DNA of 64,000 nt. Source: Dryocosmus kuriphilus (taxonomy: Eukaryota > Arthropoda > Insecta > Hymenoptera > Cynipidae). The notes beneath the pieces are model-generated. The model saw only the letters and a program-made list of their open reading frames with translations, made no database searches and was not told where the DNA came from. The DNA is taken from positions 107,372,154 to 107,436,153 of the forward strand of contig CM076189.1 of the NCBI GenBank assembly GCA_038277395.1, in the 5' to 3' direction. How positions within the stretch are numbered: position 1 is the first letter of the stretch; each line of letters starts with the position of its first letter. Positions 35,850 to 47,990 of this stretch are shown here, one piece after another. Position numbers and translations under genes: made by a program.

Positions 35850-36345
35850 AGGACTTAATTAGGACTAATTTTGTACCACATTCACAAATTTTGTACTTTT
35901 TGATTTTTCAAAAAAAGCATGACACCGCTGAGTTAACGTTAGGCTGGCATGACCATATCAAGAAATGGATGAACAAATAATATAATCCCATTCATCAATG
36001 CGTGAATAATTAGGACTTAATTAGTACTTTCAAACTACCCTATAGCGAAATTAATTGCCCTTTAATTTAAAAAAAAAATGACCAGTACCGCTGAGTTAAC
36101 GTTAAGCTGGCATGACCACATCGAGAAATGGATGAACAAATAATGCTATCACAATTGTCAATGCGTGATTAATTAGGACTTAATTAGTACTTTTAAACTA
36201 CCCTATTCGCAAGTTGATTCCCTTTAATTTTTTCAATATAAGACTACTACCGCTGACTTTAAGTTAAGATAGAATGGTTTTATGCAGAAATATATGAACA
36301 AATAATGTCATCACATTTGTCAATGCGTGATTAATTAGGACTTAA
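35850..36345 (+). repeat. left subterminal ~162-bp tandem array (3 units)
   Basis: Units carry TCAATGCGTGATTAATTAGG, ACTTAATTAGTAC, CCGCTGAGTTAACGTTAAGC and TGGCATGACC. Repeats of the first phrase lie near 35996, 36157 and 36319. Confidence 0.85.
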
Positions 36346-39300
36346 TTAGAGCTCTTAAAAAAATAAACAGATTTTTTTCAAAAAACTACCTCAATCACCT
36401 CAATCAGCTTTTTCAAAGTTTAAATGCACAAATGCAGGCATCACAGTATCTATTGTCTATTTCGTGTAAGATTTCGCGCTAAATGTTTATTGCAGAAAAC
36501 ATGTTGCCACTCGGTTCTTTTCGAATTTGCTTTGCAATAAGTTGTAGGGGAAGGTTCAAGGTTTATGTTTTCATTGTAAACTGAACAAGAAAGTTTTTTT
36601 TTAATACGCATACACGGCTTCAAAAAACGAAAAAATCGCGTTTTTTAAATTTTAAGAATTTTTTACTCGAAAACAACGCATTTTACGAGAAAAACACAAT
36701 AGGCATTTTCTGTTTATAATGGTACGAAAAAGTCTAAAAATATTTTTTTTGAATTAAAAAAGTTACCTCGATTTATTTGTTTAAAAAAATGTGTCTAATT
36801 GATGAAGTTAATGAATGATATCGGATACCATATTTTATGATCACATATCACCTCGTTGCTTTAAACGAGAGATTTTGATGTATAAATTTACGTAAAAAAC
36901 GTAATAAATCATACTGGTTATTTGATGCTAATATTTGTTTATAACAAATGAAATAACTTGACATGTCAGAAATTTTTTTTTCAACGACCCTCGTGGATCA
37001 AACCTGAGACCTGGTGCCACTGAAAAGAATTTTCACGGAGACTTGAAAAAAACATTTTAATTTGCATTTTTTTCGCTATTTGCAGCTCTATAAAAATTTT
37101 AACAAACAAAATTTAAAAATCGGCTTTGACACATTTCTTTAGAATTTAATGCTGAATTTTTTGAGAAAAAAAATTAAGACTCGATAAAGAATTGCGACCT
37201 ATAAGTTATTTTGAACATCGTTTTTTCATTTCGCCCCACTACACTGTGAGGCGTGGAAGAGAAGGAATAAATTTTGCGTTTGAATGTTAAGGGCAAATAA
37301 AAAAACTTGAGCAACTTGTCGATAGTATTCGCGCCTCTAAAACGGGGCTGCCAGCTTCAGTGCCATATAATTTCGGGAATTGTATCATTTCAAGAGTTTT
37401 AAATTCCTGAAACTTGATCATTTCTTATTGGCCCGGGAGGTCACTTTCCGTATGCAACAAAAAAAGAATGGATTCAAAGTATGCAGTCTTATGTAATTTA
37501 TCCCGCAGAATCCGAATATTTTGTTCAGCAAGCTGAAAATGTGGTACAATTTGTTTAAACAACGATTGCTTAAACAAATATGATGAGTTTTTTTTTTATT
37601 TAGAAAATAAATTTTCATATTCTTTAAGTTATTTAAAAGAGATTTTTTTAAAAAATTTTTACCATACAACTTATAGTTTCTGAGAAAAAAATTCCTAAAG
37701 TTTAAAAAATCGTGATTTGTAGCAATCTTAATCCCTCATTACTCAATAACCATAATTTTTTTTTAACTTTATAAAGCTTAAAATACTCATTTGATTTTAT
37801 ACTTGTAAAGGAAAAAAAGATTTATCAATATATTTTATTCCGTGGTCATGAAATAGTGAACGAACTGACGAGCATTTTCTCCCTGAGCTAAGCCACTTTC
37901 CGTATATGCTATAAATAAAAAAAGTGAATGAAAAGTATGCAGTCTAATGTATTTTAGCCCGTAGAATCAAAAAATTTTGTTAAGCAAGCTGAAACAATGG
38001 TACAATTTGTTTAAATAACGATTGTTTAAACAACAATTGTTTAAACAAATGTGAAAAATTTAATTATTCATTTCGAAACCTGTTTTTTAAGAAATTTGGG
38101 CAATTTTATTCTGAAAGTGTCTTCTAGTAAACGTAAAAAAATTAGGAATTAAAAAAGTAATGAACAATTTAATGTTGCAAATTTACCACTTTAGACTATC
38201 TTTAGGAGCTTGTAACTTTCTTAAAAATAATTTAATAAAGTTCTTTGACTCATACACCACAAAACTTTCAAAATATGGCTGGGTTCTCACTCTTACAGTC
38301 ATTATTTCGAACAATAACTAACATAAAGCTGCTCCATTGCACCCATCGCGCGAGTTCCTACCTCATAATGCAGCCAATTTCACTAAATTGTAGATTAATA
38401 ATTAAATGATTTAAATTTAAAAAAATGGAATATTTAATAGAAATTAGGTAATACCTAGTTTTTAATTTAAAAAAAAATTATTCTTAAGAAAGTTACAAGC
38501 TCCTAAAGATAGTCTAAAGTAGTAAATTTGCAACATTAAATTGTTCATTACTTTTTTAATTCCTAATTTTTTTACTTTTACTAGAAGACACTTTCAGAAT
38601 AAAATTGCCCAAATTTCTTGAAAAACAGGTTTCGAATTGAATAATTAAATTTTTCACATTTGTTTAAACAATTGTTGTTTAAACAATCGTTATTTAAACA
38701 AATTGTACCATTGTTTCAGCTTGCTTAACAAAATTTTTTGATTCTACGGGCTAAAATACATTGGACTGCATACTTTTCATTCACTTTTTTTATTTATAGC
38801 ATATACGGAAAGTGGCTTAGCTCAGGGAGAAAACGCTCGTCAGTTCGTTCACTATTTCATGACCACGGAATAAAATATATTGATAAATCTTTTTTTCCTT
38901 TACAAGTATAAAATTAAATGAGTATTTTAAGCTTTATAAAGTTAAAAAAAAATTATGGTTATTGAGTAATGAGGGATTAAGATTGCTACAAATCACGATT
39001 TTTTAAATTTTAGGAATTTTTTCTCAGAAACTATAAGTTGTATGGTAAAAATTTTTTTAAAAAATCTCTTTTAAATAACTTAAAGAATATGAAAATTTAT
39101 TTTCTAAATAAAAAAAAAATTCATCATATTTGTTTAAACAATCGTTGTTTAAACAAATTGTACCACATTTTCAGCTTGCTGAACAAAATATTCGGATTAT
39201 ACGGGTTAAATTACATAAGACTGCATACTTTGAATCCATTCTTTTTTTATTGCATACGGAAAGTGACCTCCCGGGCCAATAAGAAATGATCAAGTTTCAG

Positions 39301-40264
39301 GAATTTAAAACTCTTGAAATGATACAATTCCCGAAATTATATGGCACTGAAGCTGGCAGCCTCGTTTTAGAGGCGCGAATACTATCGACAAGTTGCTCAG
39401 TTTTTTTTATTTGCCCTTAGCATTCAAACGCAAAATTTATTCCATCTCTTCCACGCCTCACAGTGTAGTGGGACGAAATGAAAAAACGATGTTCAAAATA
39501 ACTTGTAGGTCGCAATTCTTTATCGATTTTAAATTTTTTTTCTCAAAAAATTCAGCATTAAATTCTAAAGAAATGTGTCAAAGCCGATTTTTTAATTTTG
39601 TTTGTTTAAATTTTTATAGAGCTGCAAATAGCGAAAAAAATGCAAATTAAAATGTTTTTTTCAAGTCTCCGTGAAAATTCTTTTCAGTGGCACCAGGTCT
39701 CAGGTTTGATCCACGAGGGTCGTTGAAAAAAAAATTTCTGACATGTCAAGTTATTTAATTTGTTATAAACAAATATTAGCATCATAAAATATGGTATCCG
39801 ATATCATTTATTAACTTCATCAATTAGACACATTTTTTTAAACAAATAAATCGAAGTAACTTTTTTAATTCAAAAAAAATATTTTTAGACTTTTTCGTAC
39901 CATTATAAACAGAAAATGCCTGATGTGTTTTTCTTGTAAAATGCGTTGTTTTCGAGTAAAAAATTCTTAAAATTTAAAAAACGCGATTTTTTCGTTTTTT
40001 GAAGCCGTGTATACGTATTAAAAAAAGCTTTCTTGTTCAGCTTACAATGAAAACATAAACCTTGAACCTTCCCCTACAACTTCTTGCAAAGCAAATTCGA
40101 AAACAACCGAGTGGCAACATGTTTTCTGCAATAAACATTTAGCGCGAAATCTTACACGAAATAGACAGTAGATACTGTGATGCCTGTATTTGTGCATTTA
40201 AACTTTGAAAAAGCTGATTGAGGTGATTGAAGTAGTTTTTTTGAAAAAAATCTGTTTAATTTTT

Positions 40265-41590
40265 TTAAGAGCTCTAATTAAGTCCTAATTAATCACGCAT
40301 TGACAAATGTGATGACGTTATTTGTTCATATATTTCTGCATAAAACCATTCTATCCTAACTTAAAGTCAGCTGTAGTAGTCTTATATTGAAAAAATTAAA
40401 GGGAATCAATTTGCGAACAGGGTAGTTTAAATGTAGTAATTAAGTCCTAATTAATCAACATTTACAAATATGATAGCATTATTTGTTCGTCCATTTCTCG
40501 ATGTGGTCATGCCAGCTTAACGTTAACTCAGCGGTACTGGTCATTTTAAAAAAAAATTAAAGGGCAATTAATTTCGCTATAGGGTAGTTTGAAAGTACTA
40601 ATTAGGTCCTAATTAATCACGCATTGACAATTGTGATAGCATTATTTGTTCATCCATTTCTCGATGTGGTCATGCCAGCTTAACGTTAACTCAGCGGTAC
40701 TGGTCATTTTTTAAAAAGTTAAAGGGCATTTAGTTTCGCTATAGGGTAGTTTAAAAGTACCAATTAAGTCCTAATTAATCATGCATTGACAAATGTGATA
40801 GCATTATTTGTTCATCTATTTCTTGATGTGGTCATGCCAGCTTAACGTTAACTCAGCGGTACTGGTCATTTTTTTTTTTTAAATTGAAGGGCAATTAATT
40901 TCTCTATAGGGTAGTTTGAAAGTACTAATTAAGTCCTAATTATTCAGGTATTGACAAATGTGATGGCATTATTTGTTCATATATTTCTGGATAAAACCAT
41001 TATATCTTAACTTAAAGTCAGCGGTAGTAGTCTTATTTTGAAAAAATTAAAGGGAATCAATTTGCGAATAGGGTAGTTTAAAAGTACTAATTAAGTCCTA
41101 ATTAATCACGCATTGACAAATATGATAGCATTATTTGTTCGTCCATTTCTCGATGTGGTCATGCCAGCTTAACGTTAACTCAGCGGTACTGGTAATTTTT
41201 TTTTAAAATTAAAGGGCAATTAATTTCGCTATAGGGTAGTTTGAAAGTACTAATTAAGTCCTAAGTAATCACGCATTGACAATTGTGATAGCATTATTTG
41301 TTCATCCATTTCTCGATGTGGTCATGCCAGCTTAACGTTAACTCAGCGGTACTGGTCATTTTTTAAAAAAATTAAAGGGCAATTAATTTCGCTGTATGGT
41401 AGTTTAAAAATACTAATTAAGTCCTAATTAATCACGCATTGATAAACGTGATAGCATTATCTGTTCATCCATTTCTTGATGTTGTCATGCCAGCTTAACC
41501 TTAACTCAGCGGTGTCATGCTTTTTTTGAAAAATCAAAAAGTACAAAATTTGTGAATGTGGTACAAAATTAGTCCTAATTAAGTCCTAAT
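40265..41590 (-). repeat. right subterminal ~162-bp tandem array (8 units)
   Basis: Inverted counterpart of the left array with eight units. CATTGACAA-type marks fall near 40298, 40459, 40622, 40784, 40949, 41111, 41273 and 41437. Two unit subtypes alternate (CAGCGGTACTGGTCATT and CAGCGGTAGTAGTCTTAT), so higher-order copying of several units probably took place. Confidence 0.85.
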
Positions 41591-41653
41591 TATTGACATG
41601 TTTAAAACTTTAATTTGACAAAGTGGTTCTGCCAACTTAACAGACGTCCCTTG

Positions 41654-41745
41654 CAATGAGCAGTTTGCCTTTTACATTTTAATGAGCCCCATTCAGAGCG
41701 CTTTTTGCATTTATTGACGGGCCTTCTTCTGGTCCAAAAATAAAA
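41654..41745 (+). pseudogene. transposon-associated gene, 3' part resumes
   Basis: Continues the gene cut at 35789. After GRPL come Q, a TGA in place of Trp, AVCLLHFNEP, then with a one-base shift PFRALFAFIDGPSSGPK, matching the order of conserved residues in the family (VCxLHxNELPLRHLF). The homology fades after about 41745 into the degenerate repeat. Confidence 0.7.
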
Positions 41746-41809
41746 TAAATGCCGAATACACAAATTAACGTAAAAAAAATTTGCCGAAAATAAAAATTGA
41801 CGAATTATA

Positions 41810-42980
41810 AAATTTGCAAATTATAATATTAACGAATTATAGGGATTTTACGGATTTTCAAGGTGTTTTAGGGAATTTAAAGTATTCCATGGAAGTTGCA
41901 GATTTATTAGAATTCTTTGAATTTATTTATTTATTTTTCGAATTTCACGAATCCCCTGAAACTTTTAAAAACTTTGAAATTTCTGCAGCTTCTTGAGTTC
42001 CTTAAAGTTCCGTGAATTCCTTGAACTGCTTGAAATCCCTAGAATTATTTGAACTGCTTGAAATTCCCTGAAATCCCTAGAATTATTTGAAATACCTCGA
42101 ATAGCTTGAATTCTTTGGAATTCCTCGAAAGCATTAAATTCTTCGAAATTCCTCTAATATCTTTGAATATCTTGGAATTCCTGGAGTGCTTCAAATTCTT
42201 TGAAATTCCCTTAATTTCCTTCAATTTCTTCAAAAATCCTGGAATTCTTCAGAATTCCGCGCAATTTAGAAGTCACCAGAAATTTTTGGATTTTATTAAA
42301 ACTCATAGAAATATGAATAAATCACTTGAAATTTATTGAAACCATTTATGCTAATGGATGTTCAATTATATTCTTAAAAGCTTATAAAATTCCTTGAAAT
42401 CCATAAAACTTCTTGAAAAGTTTCAAAATTATACAAAATATTTAAAAAATTGAAATGGTTAAAATAATTTTAAATCTTTAAAATCATGTATTGTTTTAAT
42501 TTTTGGTAATCGTAAAAATCTAATTAAATAAGTAGAAATATTTGAAAATCGTTGGAATGTTTAAAATGATTGTAGGTTCAATAAAATCATTCGATTGCTT
42601 TGAAATTCGTTAAAATGCTCTAAGATTCATTTAAATATTTGGATATAATAAAAAATTCTTTGAATTCTATTGAAGTTGTTTAAAGTTCTTGAAATTCTTT
42701 GGAATCTTCTCGAATAACTGACAATCCTTTTAATATCTTGAAATCCCGTAAAATCTTTCAAAAATCCGTAAGATTCATGGACGTCCTAGGAAACCTCTTG
42801 GAATTCAAGGCACTTTAAAAAAAGCTTCAAAAATTTCAGCAAATTTAAGTGATATTTTGGAGTTTTTAAGAGATTTTACAGCATTACAAGATATCTTAAA
42901 GGAGCTAAGGTGATTTCAAAAGATTTTGGTGAATTTAAAGTAATTTTAAAAATACATTAAAAAGTTTTAAATGATTTAAA
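41810..42980. repeat. degenerate TTGAAATTCC simple repeat
   Basis: About 1.2 kb of loosely repeated ~9-12 bp phrases (TTGAAATTCCTTGAA, CCTAGAATTATTTGAA). The Phe/Ile/Lys-rich frames on either strand come from the repeat itself. Confidence 0.7.
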
Positions 42981-42984
42981 AGTT

Positions 42985-43740
42985 GCTTCGCGCTCGGATG
43001 TTTTCTTTCCTTACACATCGTGCTCGGTATTCGTTACTTGGGTCTTAAGATTTCAAAAGACCAACTTTTAACGAGATTAATCAATTTAAATATTTTATTA
43101 AAAATTACAAAAGAAATTATTTTACTTAAGGCTCTATGGGCCTTATGGAATACATTTTTTGTAAGCACATTGTAGATTGTTAAAGTCTTCTTGTGATTTT
43201 TTAAATATTCACAATTCAGGATTTCGATTCTTAAAAGTAAAACTATGAGGCTCATAAATAAATGTTGTAGCCCTTTCCAAGGTGAACAATTCCACTTTTT
43301 AATAACTTCCCGTATCTCCCATAGTTTTTCTGAAAATTGGATTTATTTGCATTTAATAACATATTTCGCGAATAACTAAAAAAATATGCGTCTTTACAAA
43401 ATAACGGTGGAGAGAGTGTACATATTCTTCACGTAGATAATTTTACTTCTAATATTTCTTTGTTTGTTGCATATTTTGGCCAGAAAATAGAGTTATAATA
43501 ATCGAATTAAAATCTTTTCTTAGCTAGCATAGTTTAGCCGGAAAATGGATTTTTTGATTTTGTAAAAACTGTTTTTGATAGATAAAAATATAATCGCTAG
43601 TTAAAAGCTGCGAAGAAGTGTGCCCAAGCGCAATCCAATCTGATGATTCTTTCAAAGGTCATCGCGTTAACAGACGACAACGACAAAACCGACGACAATA
43701 GACAGACACCGTTGTAAGAACCGTTTATTCTCATTCAGGG
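42985..43740 (-). mobile_element. repeat X, copy 2 (truncated)
   Basis: In reverse complement it follows 7540-8640: the CGACAACGAC microsatellite near 43675, TAGCCGGAAAATGG near 43535, CGAATAACT near 43370, the CTTAAGGCTCTATGG phrase near 43125, and TTCGCGCTCG near 42990. The outer ACATTCTCATC end is lost. Confidence 0.75.
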
Positions 43741-43744
43741 GGTC

Positions 43745-44073
43745 TCAGAACGTGAACCCGGCTGGAAAATGAAACAGGGCACCTAAATGGCCCTGTCTAG
43801 ATTTTCCCCTCTTTTGGTCGGGGCCTGTCGGGGAAATCCAGTCAGGCCCTGAATGGATATGTAATGCACTGGCTAGAGAGGACCCAGTGAGATATATATG
43901 AGAAGTTCCTAGGATGGATTATCCACCCAGCCCCATAATTAGATTGCCTGATCAGTTCCCGTTTATGCCCGTGTCTCGATTTTCCACCGCAGTACCCTGT
44001 CAGTGTTTCCTATCCGGGCCCTTGTATGTATTGTCTATTGAGACCACCAAATTTATTGCCCATTTATCTATTA
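43745..44073 (+). repeat. fragment of the GGCCCTGTC tandem family
   Basis: Phrases GGCCCTGTCTAGATTTTCCC and GGCCTGTCGGGGAAATCCAG echo the tandem array at 55095-55560. The DNA transposon at 44074 is inserted at its right edge. No gene. Confidence 0.5.
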
Positions 44074-44793
44074 CACAGCCCCACAAAAAAAAAAAATTTT
44101 CTGAAGGCCAAGCTAAACCACCATACCCATACGTCTTTGAGGTCACTGAATCCGAATCCGAGGTCAGTGTGAACCCATCGGGTCAGGATAAAGGTCAGTT
44201 CAAGGTCAAAGTCAAGAAAACCGTTAGATCGGAGAAAACCTCGACTTTAAGACGTTTTCAGGGTCGCTGAATCCGAATCCGGGGTCATTTTGACCCCATA
44301 AGGTCAGTATCAAGATCAAGTCAAGGTCAAGATGAGAAATAATGATCTAATCAGTGTGAATTGTTACTCTAAGACGTTTCTGGGGTCGCTGAATCTGAAT
44401 CCAGGGTTATTTTGACTCCATCAGGTGGGGATTAAGGTCATTCTAAGGTCAGCAATTAAGAAAATATTGAATTAAAGAAAACCTCTAGTCTTATACGTTT
44501 TTTGGTCGCTTAATCCAAATATAGGGTTAATTTGACCTCATGAGGTCAGGACCAAGGTCATGTTACGGTCTCAAAGTGAGAAAGAAACATTTAATCTGAG
44601 GAAGCCACTCTTCTGAAACGTTTCTGGGATTGCCTAATCTGATTCTAGGATCATTTTCACCCCATTAGGTGAGGATCAGGGTCAAACGAAATTGTTTAAT
44701 ATGATTCTTGTTAAAATTTCTAAACCGTTACATTGAATTTCAGGAGTTATCACTAGATTCACTGTTTTTTGTGATATCTAACTCTTTTGTCCT
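44074..44793 (+). repeat. left TIR of the 3.9 kb transposon
   Basis: Five ~120-bp units with CGCTGAATCCGAATCC marks near 44145, 44264, 44390, 44508 and 44630. The innermost part overlaps the last codons of the transposase gene. Confidence 0.88.
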
Positions 44794-46603
44794 CAAAAGA
44801 TCTAAGGAGCGGTTTCTTTTTACGCTTTACTCCGTTCTTGTTACTTTCTCTCTTTAATGACCATCAGTAATCAGCTATCATATTGACATACCATCGACCT
44901 TGATATCTCATTTCCATTGTTTTTATGTCTTGATGGAACCTCTCCCCTTGCTTCTCATTAAAATCTCCTAGATTTTTTGGGAAGTAATCTATATGTGAGT
45001 GCAAATAGTGTAACTTTAGACTCATCAAACACCCTAGCTCCTTATAATTCGGTATCATTTGAACCACTATTTCTTCGTAGTTTTTACTTTTATGGTTCCC
45101 AAGAAAATTCTCCACAACGCCTTTAAAACTTATCCAGGCTGCTTTTTCCTTGTCATTCATTGTAGAAATGAAGTCACCATCTCTCATTATTTTGCGTATT
45201 TGTAGTCCATCGAAGATACCTTGAGTGATTTATGCATCACTAAGATGAGGAAAAAGTTCTTTAAGTTTTTCGAAGCATTTTCCAGCTTTATCCAGATCTT
45301 TAACAAATTGCTTCATTAAACCGAGTTTGATGTGGAGAGGTTGAAGCAAAACCTTACTGCGATCAACCAGTGGTTCGTGTAACATGTTTGCAGAACCTGC
45401 CTGGAGAGAGGTTCTGTCCGTCCATGTTTTTTTAACATAGTGATTTGCGCGATCTCTACTGTCCCATAGACACAAAAAGCAAGGATGTTTAGTATATCCA
45501 GCTTGTTGTCCTAACAATATAGTTAAGATCTTAAGATCGCCGCAAATCAACCATTTGTGCTCAGAATATTTAATTGTCTCTAATATGAATTTCAATGTAC
45601 TATATTCTTCCTTTTGTACGGTTGAATGCGCTATTGGTATTGGAGCATATACATTGGTGTTGTGGAGTAAGACTACCTTCAGACTTTGCTTAGAGGAGTC
45701 TATGAATATTCTCCATTCGTCACCTTTATATATTCCCGTATGCATTTCATTCATTAACCCTTCCACGTCATTGCAATATACTAATGAAGGTTCCTGTATC
45801 AACGTGAAATATTTTCTAAAGTTTTCTTCTCTGTTCCGGTAAAATGATACTCTTGTGTCTTTAGATAGCCAGTTGTGTTGTTTCATGAATGAAGCTAAAT
45901 ATTCCGCTTTATGCTTAGGTATACCTAAATCTCTCACAAGATCATTCATCTCTTCTTGATTTATAGTTTTGGGAGCCTTGTCTTGATCACTAGTTACATA
46001 GTTTTGACTGCTTGTACTCTATCTTTCATCGCTTGAAGATTCCTGTTCTTCAACGTCATCCACATGGCAATCGTTTCGAATTGACATACTTTCAGGAGAA
46101 TTGATTGAAGTTTCCAGTTCATGGTCAATGTCATAATTTTTCTCTACTGGTCTTATCAAGTTTGGTGCGTCAGGATATTGAAGACGATGAATGTTTTTTT
46201 TTCTGTTAATTCCTGTTACATTTGTCATGCAGATATAACAGTCTTCTTCGCATAATGGTTTTCGCCAACATGCAGGTTTCACAAACTTCACTTCAGATTC
46301 TTTTTTGGAATCATATCTTGTCATCATTGTGCAACAAGCACTGCATACTTCGTGTGGAGTCCACTTTTTATCTTGGTTAGCAACATCAATCCCAAAACAG
46401 TCCTTGTAAATTCTCTTGATATTATTTGATATTGGTCTCCATTTAGCTGCAAAGTAATACTTGGCACATATGTAACAAAATGCCTTAGGATTTTTGTTGC
46501 AAGAATGTTCAGATGAAGAACTTCCCGGGTTTGTTTGTAACAAAGACTTTGAAGTCTTTTTATTAAAAACTGTTTTATGCTTGTGTCTAATTTTGGGTAC
46601 CAT
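44759..46603 (-). pseudogene. transposase-like gene, one frame with three nonsense codons
   Basis: Member of a widespread arthropod mobile-element protein family that I recognise by motif order but cannot name. A Cys-rich N-terminal part (NKNPKAFCYICAKYYFAAKW, then VCSACC and CYICMTNV, likely zinc-binding) is followed by a catalytic-like core (LVYCNDVEGLMNEM, RIFIDSSKQSLKVVLLHN, WLICGDLKILTILLGQQAGY, CFLCLWDSRDRANHY, HEPLVD, LHIKLGLMKQFVK) and a C-terminal part (MSLKLHYLHSHIDYFPKNLG, GERFHQDI, MEMRYQGRW). All 615 codons from ATG 46603 to TGA 44759 stay in one frame. It is broken only by TAG (46019-46021), TAA (45230-45232) and TGA (44864-44866), three different stops. No indel is evident, so the gene died recently or by point mutation only. 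Confidence 0.85.
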
Positions 46604-46621
46604 GAAAAATTAAGAAAACCC

Positions 46622-46915
46622 ACGCATTAGGGATCCTGGACCGTTCGCAGGTGAGTCCGCCATCCTCTGGGTGATAAATCTCATACCTCCCCAGGTCTAA
46701 GTATGAGAGCTTTCTGACTTTGACGAGGACAATGTCAACTCGTCGTTAGACACGCTACGGCTTCATCCTCGCACCCTAATGCCCCCCTGCAAGGCAGCGC
46801 GCCACGCTGGCTTCGATACCACAATGGACTGGAAAGCGAATCATTCTACACATCTCCTTTCGAGGCAGTTGTCATCGTCCCGGTATCCCTCGCGGTAGCA
46901 GGATTTTTGAATTTC
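46622..46915. other. GC-rich insert of unknown origin
   Basis: About 300 bp, clearly richer in G and C than its surroundings, between the transposase start and the right TIR. It contains GGATCCTGGACCGTTCGCAG and CCCCCCTGCAAGGCAGCGCG-type text. No gene, inverted ends or target duplication are visible. It may be a SINE-like or non-LTR fragment, or the transposon's own leader. Confidence 0.4.
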
Positions 46916-47291
46916 TGCGGAAATATCCGACTGTCATTGCAGAAATTGAGTTATTTGCTCAAAAACTAAAGTTGAGCTTATCAGTGACGCTACACTAAGT
47001 CCTTTGATCATAACCAAAATGTTCGAGCATGTTGAAGATTGCCCTCTAAGTAGTAAGCGTAAATGGAATTGCGCTCAAGAAACTGTTTAATGTTTTATCT
47101 CTAACGCCAATGTGCGTACTCCAGGGGATCGTACTCGGAAACTTGATCCAAACCTGTTAACCGTAGTTTAGGGGAGCATCGTTGGTCCATAAAATATCGC
47201 TTCTGTTGTCACAACTGCCCATGCAAAAGAATAACGTCAACCCTGACCTGATAACGTCAAATACACCATTGCTTCGGAATCATAAACAAAA

Positions 47292-47987
47292 AGGACAAAA
47301 GTGTTAGATATCTAAAAAAACACTAAATCAAATGATAACTTCCGAAATTCAATGAAACGATTAAGAAATTGTAACCAAAATCATTTTAAACAATTTCTTT
47401 TGACACTGATCCTAACCTGATGTGGTGAAAATGACTCCAGAATCAGATTAAGCGACCTCAGGAACGTTTTAGAAGAGTGGCTTTCTCAGATTCAATATTT
47501 TTTCTCTTTTTCAGAATGTAACATGACCCTGGAATTATCCCATATTTGGATTCAGCGACCACAAAAACGTATAAGGGTACTGGTTTTCCTGAATTAAATG
47601 TTTTTTTAATTGTTAAACTTAGAATGACCTTAAGCCTCATCTGATGGAGTCAAAATGACCCTGGATTCAGATTCAGCGAAACCAGAAACGTCTTAGGGTA
47701 ACAATTCACACTGATTAGATCATTATTTCTCATCTTCACCTTGACTTGACCTTCATTATGACCTTATGGGGTCAAAATGACCCCGGATTTGGATTCAGCG
47801 ACCCTGAAAACGTCTTAAAGTCGAGGTTTTCTCCGATCTAACGGTTTTCTTGACTTTGACCTTGAATTGACCTTTATTCTGACCTGATGGGGTCAAACTG
47901 ACCCCGATTCGAATTGAGCGACCTCAAAAACGTATGCGCATGGTGGTTTAGCTTAGGCTTCAGAAATTTTTTTTTTGTGGGGCTGTG
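47292..47987 (-). repeat. right TIR of the 3.9 kb transposon
   Basis: Inverse of 44074-44793 with five units (GATTCAGCGACC marks near 47448, 47550, 47672, 47795 and 47915). Between 46916 and 47291 I see only plain AT-rich DNA. Confidence 0.88.
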
Positions 47988-47990
47988 TTA

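Larger units (their letters stand above)
35790..41645. mobile_element. 5.86 kb palindromic element with 8-bp target duplication
   Basis: The left end AGGTCTGTTAAGTTGGCAG and the right end CTGCCAACTTAACAGAC are inverted repeats. GTCCCTTG flanks both sides (35782-35789 and 41646-41653), and removing the element rejoins the split gene in register at GRPL. The arms, about 35790-38232 and 38475-41645, are near-identical inverted copies around a ~240-bp loop. Subterminal ~162-bp tandem units number three on the left and eight on the right. No coding capacity is seen, so it must have been moved by a foreign transposase. An 8-bp duplication suits hAT-like enzymes. Confidence 0.92.
44074..47987 (-). 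mobile_element. 3.9 kb DNA transposon with long subdivided TIRs
   Basis: The ends are CACAGCCCCACAAAAAAAAA and its inverse, with TTA directly outside both (44071-44073 and 47988-47990), probably a 3-bp target duplication. The terminal inverted repeats span about 44074-44793 and 47292-47987. Each is built of five ~120-bp units centred on GGGGTCATTTTGACCCC-type palindromes and CGCTGAATCCGAATCC. A transposase-like gene lies between on the minus strand. A 3-bp TTA duplication is a PIF/Harbinger-type trait, but the protein is not a clear member of that superfamily. The element looks nearly complete. Confidence 0.88.

Noticed and set aside
36986..37022. tRNA-like box B (GGTTTGATCC) in the palindrome arms, also 39691-39727
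   Set aside because: No box A at the right distance and no tRNA-like fold; too short to call a SINE or tRNA.
37418..39289. Mirrored 83-codon ORFs (37669-37418 minus and 39038-39289 plus)
   Set aside because: They are the two arms of the 5.86 kb palindrome read outwards. The composition is Lys/Asn/Phe-rich as expected of AT-rich DNA.
43914..44270. 118-codon ORF entering the 3.9 kb transposon
   Set aside because: It crosses the transposon border and the TIR palindromes; there is no coherent protein pattern.
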